From the NCBI RefSeq assembly GCF_017115025.1, contig NZ_JABXKM010000224.1, forward strand, positions 1-60,216: 60,216 nt of DNA, in the 5' to 3' direction. The stretch is from Nostoc sp. NOS(2021) (GTDB taxonomy: Bacteria > Cyanobacteriota > Cyanobacteriia > Cyanobacteriales > Nostocaceae). The position numbers were made by a program, and so were the translations under genes. Positions 46,201 to 54,658 of this stretch are shown in pieces. The stretch's first letter is position 1. Every line of letters starts with the position of its first letter. A model generated the notes under the pieces. It had not been told where the DNA came from and made no database searches. It worked only from the letters and a program-made list of their open reading frames with translations.

Positions 46201-49200
46201 TAATAATGAAACTGAAGCCAACGAAGCCTTTAATATCACTGGTTGGAATAGTAGTTATGATAATCAACCCATTCCCGCCGCCGATATGCGTCAATGGCTA
46301 AATAATACTCTGGCGCGAATTCAAGCACTCAAACCCCAACGGATTCTAGAAATTGGCTGCGGTACGGGGATGATTTTATTGAATATCGCTACTCAGGTAG
46401 AATCTTATTGGGGAACTGATTTTTCCCAGGAAGCAATTAGCCGATTGACAAATATTATTCAAAATCGCTCGTGGAATAATGTAAATTTATTGACACGAGA
46501 AGCCATTGATTTTTCCCAAATTCCTGATGCTGAGTTCGATACTATTATTATTAATTCTGTCGCTCAATATTTCCCCTCTATCGAGTATTTACAGCAGGTA
46601 ATTGCAGGCGCGTTGGAAATATTAGCACCGGGAGGAAGTCTATTTATTGGCGATAATCGTAATTTACCACTTTTAAATTATTTTCATACCAGCGTTGCCT
46701 TTTCTCAAGCTGATGACAATACAAATAGGGAAAGTTTTAAAACCCAAGTTCGACGACTGGCAGAAACAGAAAATGAATTAGTACTTGATCCAACTTTCTT
46801 TGTGAATCTGACCGAAGTTTTCCCCAGTTTGGCGGCGGTAGAAGTTCACCTCAAAGAGGAAAGTAACCACAACGAACTAACTAAATATCGTTATGATGTC
46901 GTATTGCACAAGTTAGGTGTATCACCAAATAATGCTATAGAACCTGTTTGGAAAAATTGGGAAACAGCTAATTTGCAATTAGACGATTTACGTCAAGAAA
47001 TCATCAAAACAGGTGCAATTGGTTGGCGTGGTATTCCCAATGCACGTTTAATTAAAGATGAAGCAGTTTTACAGTGGGTAGAAGGAAATGATGGTGAAAA
47101 AACAATTGGAGAGTTACGCGAATTTATCGATGAAATTAACTTAACACAAGCAATTGATCCAGCAGATTTATCTGCTATTGCTAAAGAAATTGGTTGTCAA
47201 TTAATTATTAGCTACTCTCCAGATTTGAGTCCGAGTTATTTTGATGTTTGTTTCTATCCAGCAACAGATGGAAAACGCCGCTCTCCAGTAATGCCAATTA
47301 ATAGTATAATTTCTACTCAAGCTACTAATTATTACTGGATTGATCCGCTCAAAGGACGTTTTGCAAAAACGCTAATTTCCCAGTTAAAAGAACAAGTGCG
47401 GGAAGAATTACCAGAATATATGCGTCCGTCTTCCTTTGTCCTTCTAGAAAGCTTCCCGATGACTCCCAGTGGTAAACTGGATAGACGCGCTTTACCTGCA
47501 CCAGAGCGAGATTTAGCACTTAGTAAACAAGCCTTTATTCAAGCCACAACCCGCACCCAAGCAAGACTATGCACCCTCTGGCTTGATGTGCTAGGCATTG
47601 ATAGCATCGGTGTGACAGACGATTTCTTCCATTTAGGAGGACATTCGCTGCTAGCAACTAAGTTAGTTTCTCGGATTCGCGAAGAATTTAATTTAGCATT
47701 ACCGTTAAGAAAAGTTTTTGAGCATTCAACGATCGCAGGTTTAGCTGAGGAAATTGAGCGCTTGGCTGTGGTGAGCGATTTTACAAATACGCTTCAAGAT
47801 ATTATCCCCCACATTGCCCAGCGAGAAAACTTACCGCTTTCTTTCTCTCAAGCACGACTCTGGTTTTTAGATTGGTTGGAACCGAATAATGCTGCTTACA
47901 ATATGGCGATCGCTTTTCGTTTGGATGGAGATTTAAATCAAGAGGCGCTACACCGCAGTTTACAAGAAATAATTCAACGTCATGAAGTATTACGCACAAC
48001 TTTTGAGAGTAATGACGGAGTTCCTATACAAGTTATTCATGAATCCGATGAAGTTCCATTGACGCTAATAAATCTGAGTCATTTAGAGCCAGAAAACCAG
48101 GAAGAAGCAGTTAAAAAAGCAATTAGAGAAGCAATTATTTCTCCCTTCAATCTTCGCACACTGCCTTTATTGCGCGTCCATCTCTATCAGTTAGCTGAGG
48201 ACGTTCATGTTTTTGTCTTGGTAATGCACCATATTATTTCTGATGGTTGGTCATTGGGTTTAATGATTAAGGAATTATCCTTATCTTATGCAGCATTTTG
48301 CCGGGGTGATGCATCGCCTTTATCACCTTTATCTCTACAATATTGGGAATTTGCCCATTGGCAACGAACAATTTTTGAGCAAACCCAACTACCTGCACAA
48401 CTAGCTTATTGGAAAGCAAAACTTGGTGGGAAAATCGATATTTTAGAGTTACCGACTGATTTTCCCCGTCCTGCGATCGCACGTTATCAAGGCGCTACAG
48501 TATCCTTTACGATTAATACAGAAGTGAGCGATCGCTTACAGAAGTTATGCGAATCTCAAGGTGCTACCCTGTTCATGGGATTGTTAGGCGTATTTAGCAC
48601 CCTGTTAATGCGTTATTCGGGACAGCAGGATTTATTAATTGGTACGCCAATTGCTAACCGGAATCACAAACAAATTGAAGAACTGATTGGTTTTTTTGTC
48701 AATACTTTAGTCATCAGAACCGATTTAACTGGTAATCTTGATTTTAATACATTACTGTTGCGAATTAAAGAAGAAACGCTGCAAGCTTACGCTCATCAGG
48801 ATGTCCCCCTAGAAAAAATTGTCGAAGAACTACATCCCGAAAGAAATCTCAGCCATCATCCCTTGTTTCAGGTGATGTTTGTTTTACAAAATGCTCCGAT
48901 AGGCAATTTAGAACTACCTAATTTGAGCCTCATTCCCTTGGAATTAGAACAGGTGACAGCTAAGTTTGATTTAACTCTATTAATGATTGAAACAGAAACA
49001 GGAATTCAGGGAACATGGGAATATAGAACCGATTTATTTGATGTAACTACAATTAACCGGATGGTCGGTCATTTTCAAACATTGCTAGAAAGTATTGTTG
49101 CTAATCCTCAACAGCGAATTACAGAATTACCTCTACTAACAGCAACTGAGCAAAATCAATTATTGGGAAATTGGAATCAAACTCAAGTTGAGTATCCTCA

Positions 49201-51814
49201 AGATAAGTGTCTTCATCAATTGTTTGAATCTCAGGTAGAGAAGACACCAGATGCAATAGCGGTGGTGTTTGAAGACGAAAATATGACTTATAAGGAGTTG
49301 AATAAACAGGCCAATCAATTGGCGCATTATCTGCGTTCATTTGGGGTAAAATCAGATGTATTAGTAGGGATTTGCGTTGAGCGTTCGTCGGAGACGTTGC
49401 CGCAGGCATCGCTAGAAATGGTAATTGGGTTGTTGGGTATTCTTAAAGCTGGTGGCGCTTATGTTCCCATCGATTCAGCTTATCCCCAAGAGCGGATCAA
49501 TTTCATCTTAGAAGATGCTCAGACACCAATCTTGTTAACTCAACAAAAACTACTAGAAAAATTTGATGTTCAAGACAATATACAGATTATTTGTTTAGAT
49601 ACTGACTGGGAAACCATTACCCAACAAAGTACAGAAAACCCCATTAGCGGCGTAGTAGCGGAAAACTTAGCCTATAGCATTTACACATCTGGTTCTACAG
49701 GTAAACCCAAGGGAGTGATGATCTCTCACCGCGCTATTTGCAATCATATGTTCTGGATACAAGCAACATTTCCCCTAACGGAAGCAGACAAGCTGCTACA
49801 AAAAACTCCCTTAAGTTTCGATGCTTCGGTTTGGGAATTATACGCACCATTGTTAGTAGGCGCACAGTTAGTTATAGCTCGTCCAGGAGGTCATCAGGAT
49901 AGTGCTTATCTAATTAAAATCATTAACGAACAGAAAATCACCTTTGTTCAATTTGTTCCATCCTTACTACAAATGATCTTAGAACAAGGAGGAATTGAAA
50001 CTTGTAATTCTCTAAAACACGTCTTCTGTGGAGGTGAAACTTTATCAGTTTCTCTACAAGAAGGTTTGTTTAGTAAACTAAAGGTAAACTTTCACAATCT
50101 CTATGGGCCAACTGAAGTTTGCATCAATTCAACATTCTCAACTTGTCAGCCTGGAATTAAGCAAAAAATTGTTCCAATTGGTCGCCCAATTTCTAACAAC
50201 CAGATTTATATTCTCGATCAGAATTTGCAACCAGTTCCTATTGGTGTTCCTGGTGAACTGCACATTGGTGGCGCTGGACTGGCGCGTGGTTATTTAAACC
50301 GTTCAGAGTTAACCGCCGAGAAGTTTATTCCCAATCCTTTTAATAATTCTAAATCAGAACGTCTCTATAAAACAGGTGACTTAGCCCGTTATCTTACTGA
50401 TGGCAATATTGAATTTTTGGGCCGTATTGATAACCAAGTAAAAATTCGCGGTTTACGCATCGAATTAGGAGAAATTGAAGAAGTATTAAATCAGCATCCA
50501 GATGTCCTCAATGCGGTAGTGATTACTTGTGCAGATTCAATAGAAAGCCAACGCCTAGTTGCATACATTGTCCCCTCAACCGAGCAACCTACCTCTGTAA
50601 ATCAGCTACGTACCTTCCTGAAAGAAAAACTGCCTGACTACATGGTACCAGCACACTTTGTCATATTAGATTCTCTACCTTTAACACCTAATGGCAAAGT
50701 TGACAGAAAGGCACTATCTGCACTTAACTTTGAAAGAAATATCGACTCCAGCCAACAAGTTTTGCCTCGGACAGCGTTAGAGCATAAATTAGTGCAAATT
50801 TGGGAAGAAATACTAAAAATTAGCCCTATTGGTGTTACTGAAAACTTCTTTGACTTGGGTGGTCATTCGCTCTTAGCTATTCGGTTAATAGCAACAATTG
50901 AACAGCGATTAGGATGTAATCTACCTGTTGTTACTTTATTCCGCGAAGGTACAATAGAAAAGATGGCAGCTTTGCTAGAACAAGAGCGATCAAGCAGCGA
51001 TTTAGATGTTATAGTTCCTCTACAAACTAAGGGTGATTTACCCCCCTTATTTCTCATACATCAAGCAGGCGGTTATGCTCTTTCCTACTCCGTACTTGCT
51101 CAAGCTTTGGGTCAAAAACGTCCAGTCTATGCACTTCAGGCAAAAGGTTTAGATGGGAAACAACTGCCTTTAGATACTATCGAAGCAATGGCTGCTAGTT
51201 ACCTAAATGCAATTCGAGAAATCCTGCCTTTTGGGCCTTATTTGCTAGGTGGTCACTCTTTGGGAGGACTGGTTGCTTTTGAAATGGCTTCCCAATTGGA
51301 AGCTATAGGAGAACAGGTTGAGCATCTATTAATTATCGATACCCATCCACCATTACCCACTCCACAAATTGAGGCTTCTCTTGAAGATGAAGCTGCAATT
51401 CTTTGCTTCATTGTTGAGCAAATAGGACTGCATTTTTATAAAACTGTAAATGTTACTTATGAGGAACTTTCGATTCTAGATAAAGCGGCTCAATTTGATT
51501 ATGTGCTGCAACTGTTGCAACACCATGAACTCATTCCTCCTGATTCGGGACGGAATTTAATTTTAGGCTTACTCAACGTTTACAAAGCTAATTTGCGGGC
51601 AAGTCTGCGTTATCAACCACAACCGATTAAAGGTGCTATCTCATTGTTCAAAACTGCATCATTAGCAGAACAGTTTCCAGATGATCCTACTGTGGGTTGG
51701 GGGCAATTAACCAGTGACCGAGTGCGCGTTTGTTGTGTAACTGGTGAACATCAAACAGTTTTGAAAGAACCTCATGTCAGAAAACTTGTAGTAGAAATTG
51801 CAGAGATGTTATGA
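43280..51814 (+). CDS. NRPS, terminal: C-A(Thr)-nMT-T-C-A(Gln)-T-TE
   Basis: A 2844-residue synthetase. Approximate residues: a helical N-terminal segment 5-30; C 35-470 with HHTIADAW near 170 (Ala where the HHxxxDG motif has Gly); A (YTSGSTG 642, FDFSVWE 687); N-methyltransferase inserted before the last A core motif (EIGCGTG near 1023, A resumes by 1370, PSGKLDRR 1396); T (LGGHSL 1452); C (HHIISDG 1650); A (YTSGSTG 2134, FDASVWE 2180); T (LGGHSL 2526); thioesterase 2575-2844 with GGHSLGG near 2656 and His in GEHQTVL near 2820. Codes read DFWNIGMVHK (Thr) and DAWQFGLINK (Gln-like, one residue off the classic Gln code). The expected product end is N-methyl-Thr-Gln, released and probably cyclised onto a Thr hydroxyl. 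The LCL-type first C fits a Gly donor from 13288-24270. An eight-residue insertion lies at 2037-2044. It is the only synthetase here with a TE. Confidence 0.95.
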   Translation: MMNYSEINDIELLEFLLEEEGLELEKDQFLIPRRSLTQAPASFQQRRLWFLCELEPTSSAYNIYSVFSLHGDLQVEALQQAFKQLQQRHESLRTTFIAIDGEPWQRIHPNYLAEIILEDWSNNTTETEKQILIIARSEAEYAFDLETGPLVRSRLFRLASKQYILTLTLHHTIADAWSIGVFLQEIAALYQLAIKKDKTALPDLEIQYADYALWQQEKFNNLALQDSLAYWEKQLAELPVLQFPIDFTRPRLQSFRGDLVKFSLPISLTNAIRTFSQKEGTTLFMTLMGAFQALLARYTGQEDIPVGTSIANRPGIDAEKLIGFFVNMLVIRTDLSDEPSFRKLLNRVRETVLEAFEHTEVPFETLVDRLHLERDTSRNPLFQIAFTLLNAPKPQFSTGDLEVSILATQEASRFDLELFITESQEQLNGVLSYNVDLFKRETVERFARHFCQLLENLIAQPDTPVSRLPFLLTEELSQLVPAKPHQTFPVQFCLHEIFSQQAKLRPQQTALIFENETLTYSQLNHRANQLAHHLINLGVKPESRVGLWLSRSLDLVVSILAILKVGGVYVPFDPDYPSDRIAYMIEDSQVAVLLTHTQFQEQIPPYQATVIFIDNCKAELAKLQTTEPEVLVQPDNAAYIIYTSGSTGKPKGVVVTHRHVVRLMLATEKWFKFNAKDVWTLFHSCAFDFSVWEIWGALLFGGRLVIVPYLVSRSPEEFYNLLCDAKVTVLNQTPSAFRQLMQAEEILCREGELELRYVIFGGEALDLASLETWFERHDDEFPLLVNMYGITETTVHVTYRPIRLRDVKQRLGSLIGEPIPDLSLYILDHHCQPVPIGVVGEMYIGGAGVTRGYFNRPQLTAERMIPNPFNNSNPERLYKTGDLARFLENGEIEYIGRNDHQVKIRGFRIELGEIEGVIKRHPGVRDALVIVQKESQEDVRIAAYIVPKHQIPDYETLKQEQTQEWQYTFNETYRNNETEANEAFNITGWNSSYDNQPIPAADMRQWLNNTLARIQALKPQRILEIGCGTGMILLNIATQVESYWGTDFSQEAISRLTNIIQNRSWNNVNLLTREAIDFSQIPDAEFDTIIINSVAQYFPSIEYLQQVIAGALEILAPGGSLFIGDNRNLPLLNYFHTSVAFSQADDNTNRESFKTQVRRLAETENELVLDPTFFVNLTEVFPSLAAVEVHLKEESNHNELTKYRYDVVLHKLGVSPNNAIEPVWKNWETANLQLDDLRQEIIKTGAIGWRGIPNARLIKDEAVLQWVEGNDGEKTIGELREFIDEINLTQAIDPADLSAIAKEIGCQLIISYSPDLSPSYFDVCFYPATDGKRRSPVMPINSIISTQATNYYWIDPLKGRFAKTLISQLKEQVREELPEYMRPSSFVLLESFPMTPSGKLDRRALPAPERDLALSKQAFIQATTRTQARLCTLWLDVLGIDSIGVTDDFFHLGGHSLLATKLVSRIREEFNLALPLRKVFEHSTIAGLAEEIERLAVVSDFTNTLQDIIPHIAQRENLPLSFSQARLWFLDWLEPNNAAYNMAIAFRLDGDLNQEALHRSLQEIIQRHEVLRTTFESNDGVPIQVIHESDEVPLTLINLSHLEPENQEEAVKKAIREAIISPFNLRTLPLLRVHLYQLAEDVHVFVLVMHHIISDGWSLGLMIKELSLSYAAFCRGDASPLSPLSLQYWEFAHWQRTIFEQTQLPAQLAYWKAKLGGKIDILELPTDFPRPAIARYQGATVSFTINTEVSDRLQKLCESQGATLFMGLLGVFSTLLMRYSGQQDLLIGTPIANRNHKQIEELIGFFVNTLVIRTDLTGNLDFNTLLLRIKEETLQAYAHQDVPLEKIVEELHPERNLSHHPLFQVMFVLQNAPIGNLELPNLSLIPLELEQVTAKFDLTLLMIETETGIQGTWEYRTDLFDVTTINRMVGHFQTLLESIVANPQQRITELPLLTATEQNQLLGNWNQTQVEYPQDKCLHQLFESQVEKTPDAIAVVFEDENMTYKELNKQANQLAHYLRSFGVKSDVLVGICVERSSETLPQASLEMVIGLLGILKAGGAYVPIDSAYPQERINFILEDAQTPILLTQQKLLEKFDVQDNIQIICLDTDWETITQQSTENPISGVVAENLAYSIYTSGSTGKPKGVMISHRAICNHMFWIQATFPLTEADKLLQKTPLSFDASVWELYAPLLVGAQLVIARPGGHQDSAYLIKIINEQKITFVQFVPSLLQMILEQGGIETCNSLKHVFCGGETLSVSLQEGLFSKLKVNFHNLYGPTEVCINSTFSTCQPGIKQKIVPIGRPISNNQIYILDQNLQPVPIGVPGELHIGGAGLARGYLNRSELTAEKFIPNPFNNSKSERLYKTGDLARYLTDGNIEFLGRIDNQVKIRGLRIELGEIEEVLNQHPDVLNAVVITCADSIESQRLVAYIVPSTEQPTSVNQLRTFLKEKLPDYMVPAHFVILDSLPLTPNGKVDRKALSALNFERNIDSSQQVLPRTALEHKLVQIWEEILKISPIGVTENFFDLGGHSLLAIRLIATIEQRLGCNLPVVTLFREGTIEKMAALLEQERSSSDLDVIVPLQTKGDLPPLFLIHQAGGYALSYSVLAQALGQKRPVYALQAKGLDGKQLPLDTIEAMAASYLNAIREILPFGPYLLGGHSLGGLVAFEMASQLEAIGEQVEHLLIIDTHPPLPTPQIEASLEDEAAILCFIVEQIGLHFYKTVNVTYEELSILDKAAQFDYVLQLLQHHELIPPDSGRNLILGLLNVYKANLRASLRYQPQPIKGAISLFKTASLAEQFPDDPTVGWGQLTSDRVRVCCVTGEHQTVLKEPHVRKLVVEIAEML
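49388..49411 (+). repeat. 24-nt in-frame insertion inside an adenylation domain
   Basis: Between the ERS and LEMVIGLL segments conserved in other A domains of this window, eight extra residues (SETLPQAS) are encoded by 24 nt. TCG is found at both junctions. The inserted DNA (CGGAGACGTTGCCGCAGGC) looks like a piece of a Nostoc interspersed repeat. Confidence 0.65.
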
Positions 51815-51985
51815 CCCAATACTAGGGCGATTTCATTCTAAAGGAACTCTTTGATAAGTTTCTGCTTATAGGAAATAGACCACGCTGAGGGGCATAGCCT
51901 TGCTCATGGGTGTCAACTTAAGCCCCAAAAAACAAGAGAGAAAAAATTCTCGTTTCTAGCCTCTGCTGGAAATGCTGCTCATTGT

Positions 51986-52000
51986 GGCTCTGTCGCAAAT
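51986..52000. mobile_element. Possible IS6-family terminal inverted repeat remnant
   Basis: GGCTCTGTCGCAAAT resembles the IS6/IS26 terminus GGCACTGTTGCAAA. Only one end is seen and no transposase is nearby, so it would be a relic; chance similarity cannot be excluded. Confidence 0.35.
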
Positions 52001-52150
52001 TCAGGAGGCGGCAGCCCCCCAATAGGCATTCCCAACCAGAGTCTGGGAACGAGAGAAAGCTTTTTCACTTTGAACCATTTATTACGGCATCATGGGCAGT
52101 GTCAGGTCTTGTAAGGACTACAGAACGTACAGAAAATATTTATGCTTCGG

Positions 52151-52180
52151 GGGTGGGTGTCTCACTCGCCCTTTTTTATT
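52151..52180 (+). terminator. Probable rho-independent terminator
   Basis: Eight-base stem GGGTGGGT (52151-52158) and ACTCGCCC (52164-52171), fully paired if G-U pairs are allowed, with loop GTCTC, followed by six T. It is correctly oriented to end transcription from the terminal synthetase, though 336 bp downstream. Confidence 0.55.
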
Positions 52181-52239
52181 GGTATTGCTATAGTAGCGGA
52201 TAACACATTTGACTAAGTGCGATCGCATCTACTATCAAC

Positions 52240-54030
52240 ATGGCTAAAGAGTCTCAAAATCGGTTAAAACACTTTGCTGCTTTAAAGTCCAAGTACCAAG
52301 CAACTCAATATCAAGATTCATCACCCGCTAGTCTGCTGTATCTCATACTGCGAAAAGTTGATTTAGGAATTGAACTGCTTGACTTAGAATCTAATTGGTT
52401 ACAAGAATATGAGCTTTTTGAAACCCTTGAAATTATCTGGCTACAACAATTTAGGATGGGAGAATCCAAAAGACTAGAAGCTGAATTTTCTGATCTTAAA
52501 GCTAAGTATAAAGTTGCCAAAAATGGGGAATCATCAGTAAGCAGTGTTTTGTATCCAATACTTTGGAAACTTGAATCAGAAAAGAGTTTGACTGATTCAG
52601 AAATCAAATTATTGCAAGATAATAATCTTACTCAAATAGTTACAATTGCTCAAGATATAAAACGTTTTGCACAACTAAAGGAGAAATATCAAGCCACCAA
52701 GTATCAAGATTCACATCCTAATAACCGACTGTATAGAATACTAAAAAAGCTCGACACAGAAGCAAGCTTAAATGATAATGAATACGAGTGGCTGTTAAAT
52801 AATGAACTTTTTGAAGCTATAGAAATTTTTGAAAAAGAAGAGTCTGCAACACGAGCTAAAGTTACCCAGCTAAAGAGTAAGTATCAAGCAAGCCAACATC
52901 CAGACACATCATTATCAAGTCAACTATATAAAATACTGCAAAAACTTGATGCAGACGAAAAATTAATTGATTCAGAAATTGACTGGCTAGAAAAGCAAGG
53001 ACTTACCGAAACAATTGCCATTGCTGAAGAACTCGAACAAAAACGGGAATTTATTGCATTGAAGGCAAAGTATAAAGCTAGCCAACATGAAGATTTATCA
53101 CCTACTAATTATTTATATGCAATTCTGAAAAAACTTGATTCGGAAACTCATTTAAATGAGCAGGATATTATTTTTTTAAGACAGTTTAAATTGTCTGAAA
53201 CAATTGAAATTGCTAATGATAAATATGCTTTTCTTTTGAAGTCAAAGATAGTATCATTAATCGTTATGAGCGATTTAGAAATTGACTGGCTAAGAAATAA
53301 TGAATATGAAGATATCATTATTTTAGCCCAAAAAAAGCACTTTGCTGCACTCAAAATAAAATATGGATTGACAGATATTTCACTTCCACAAGAGCCATTT
53401 TACGCGATCATGGTCAAATTAGAGAAAAAAGAACGGCTAGATCCTAAGTTCGTTTTGCAGCTTATGGAAAAGGGGCTATTATCTGATAATGGTAAAATCG
53501 CTCTCGCCTATTACAAACTTGAAGCAGAGTTTTATGAACAAGAACTTGGTCGTACTGGACACAAGTGGCATATCCCCACAGCTAGTGGTTATTGGCGCAA
53601 AGCAAATGAACCTAAACGGGCATTAAAACTTACTGACCTGGACTTAAATAGAGTCAACGATAGTAATCTAAAATCAGCTATTTTAGTCACTAGAGGAGCA
53701 GCATTCAGAGATAGTGATAAATTAAATGATGCAGAAAATTGTGCAAAAAAAGCTATGGAGTATCAGCCTGATAGTCATCAACCTTACACCTTAATGGGTG
53801 CTATATGTTATGACAAATATAACTATGAGCAAGGTAATTATTGGTTTCAACAAGCCATTGAGCGTGGGGCTGAAACTAAAGATATAGATGCTGAAATAAA
53901 ACGAGTAATCAGGAGTACAAAAAATGAGGAAAAACGACATGAAGCAGCAGAGTATTTGTTAAAAGAAGATGCATCTCGCTATGCTTGGGCTAAATCTTAT
54001 CTCAAAAAATCGTCAGACAATGGTAAATAA
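52240..54030 (+). CDS. Protein with about seven ~60-residue helical repeats and a TPR tail
   Basis: A 596-residue soluble protein. Residues about 9-440 consist of repeats with the pattern FxxLKxKYxASxxxDxSPxxxLYxILxKLDxExxLxDxEIxWLxxxxLxExIxIA. I count seven: five full units of 58-68 residues, a sixth near 345-382 that lacks about 20 residues of the core, and a diverged seventh leading into TPR-like helices (about 440-560: SAILVTRGAAFRDSDKLNDAENCAKKAMEYQPDS). I do not recognise a named family for the N-terminal repeat. The composition is helical and charged, with no membrane segment or catalytic motif. A scaffold or protein-interaction role is likely by analogy to TPR proteins. It begins 37 bp after a HIP1-like GCGATCGC and is separated from the cluster by a probable terminator, so it is not expected to belong to the peptide pathway. 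Confidence 0.75.
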   Translation: MAKESQNRLKHFAALKSKYQATQYQDSSPASLLYLILRKVDLGIELLDLESNWLQEYELFETLEIIWLQQFRMGESKRLEAEFSDLKAKYKVAKNGESSVSSVLYPILWKLESEKSLTDSEIKLLQDNNLTQIVTIAQDIKRFAQLKEKYQATKYQDSHPNNRLYRILKKLDTEASLNDNEYEWLLNNELFEAIEIFEKEESATRAKVTQLKSKYQASQHPDTSLSSQLYKILQKLDADEKLIDSEIDWLEKQGLTETIAIAEELEQKREFIALKAKYKASQHEDLSPTNYLYAILKKLDSETHLNEQDIIFLRQFKLSETIEIANDKYAFLLKSKIVSLIVMSDLEIDWLRNNEYEDIIILAQKKHFAALKIKYGLTDISLPQEPFYAIMVKLEKKERLDPKFVLQLMEKGLLSDNGKIALAYYKLEAEFYEQELGRTGHKWHIPTASGYWRKANEPKRALKLTDLDLNRVNDSNLKSAILVTRGAAFRDSDKLNDAENCAKKAMEYQPDSHQPYTLMGAICYDKYNYEQGNYWFQQAIERGAETKDIDAEIKRVIRSTKNEEKRHEAAEYLLKEDASRYAWAKSYLKKSSDNGK

Positions 54031-54057
54031 ACTGGTTTGCATCACCAAACTACCAAC

Positions 54058-54383
54058 ATGACCAGATTTATTCACGACCAATTTGCCAAAGATTACCTCG
54101 AACAATTACTCACTTACAAATCACTCAAAATCAAGACGAGGAAGATAGGGAATTACTTATGAGATTAGCACCACTTTACCAACAAGACCGAGAACAAGCT
54201 AAACAACAAGGAATTCAGCAGGGAGAACGCTTAGTGGTGGAAAACTTGCTCAAAGTTCGCTTTGGTGAAATAGATAATGAGCTTCAAGCAATTATTGAAC
54301 CTTTATTAGCGTTATCACCAGAAGAGTTTACGCCTTTACTATTGCAGTTATCCCGTGAAGAATTAATTAATCGATTTTGCTAG
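54058..54383 (+). pseudogene. Decayed Rpn/DUF4351-type gene (both ends kept, middle lost)
   Basis: The N-terminal fragment MTRFIHDQFAKDYLEQLL (from ATG 54058) is the typical opening of cyanobacterial Rpn-like/DUF4351 proteins. The typical C-terminus (EDRELLMRLAPLYQQD, a Gln-rich linker, then VRFGEIDNELQAIIEPL and LSREELINRF) follows in the +1 frame and ends at 54383. The roughly 150-200 residues expected between them are missing, and the two parts are in different frames. An internal ATG at 54159 could still give a 74-residue peptide. The family is related to PD-(D/E)XK-type recombination-promoting nucleases and is often fragmented in cyanobacteria. Confidence 0.75.
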
Positions 54384-54398
54384 CGTCAATCACATATC

Positions 54399-54588
54399 TA
54401 GGACTTACGCATTGACACGAAAGAGCAAATATGGGTGATTTGAAAAACCACATTTGTCGTAGGGGCAATTCATGAATTGCCCCTACCGCGCGGGTCTACT
54501 TCCCATCAAAGAATGATTAATAAAAACCTGAAACGACATATTGACGTTGATACACAACATAATTCTTTTTTACAGTGCGTAAGTCCTA
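54399..54588. mobile_element. 190-bp MITE with perfect 13-bp terminal inverted repeats
   Basis: TAGGACTTACGCA at 54399-54411 is the exact inverted complement of TGCGTAAGTCCTA at 54576-54588. The inside contains a short palindrome (GGGGCAATTCATGAATTGCCCC, 54462-54483) and no ORF. The same right end is present at 2320-2332. Confidence 0.82.
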
Positions 54589-54623
54589 ATATCCTTTAAT
54601 GATTAAGATAAAGCTGAAAGGAG

Positions 54624-54658
54624 AAGGGGAAAGAGTTTAACTTTTCCCTTTTTGTTTT
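54624..54658 (+). terminator. Probable rho-independent terminator
   Basis: Stem AAGGGGAAAG (54624-54633) with CTTTTCCCTT (54641-54650), one G-U pair, loop AGTTTAA, followed by a T-rich tract. It is also close to palindromic, so it may work in both directions. Confidence 0.6.

Larger units (their letters stand above)
51815..52239. other. Repeat-containing gap downstream of the last NRPS gene
   Basis: No gene is visible in these 425 bp. They contain a sequence like the end of an IS6-family element (GGCTCTGTCGCAAAT, 51986-52000), a palindromic repeat with TTCCCA...TGGGAA arms (about 52030-52051), and a terminator-like hairpin at 52151-52180. No transposase remains. Confidence 0.55.

Noticed and set aside
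51982..52203. A 73-codon ORF in the gap after the last synthetase
   Set aside because: It runs through an IS-like end, a palindromic repeat and a terminator hairpin; composition is repeat-derived, so it is not a likely gene.
52311..53354. Minus-strand open frames within the 596-residue repeat protein
   Set aside because: They are antisense images of the repeats and contain no family signature.
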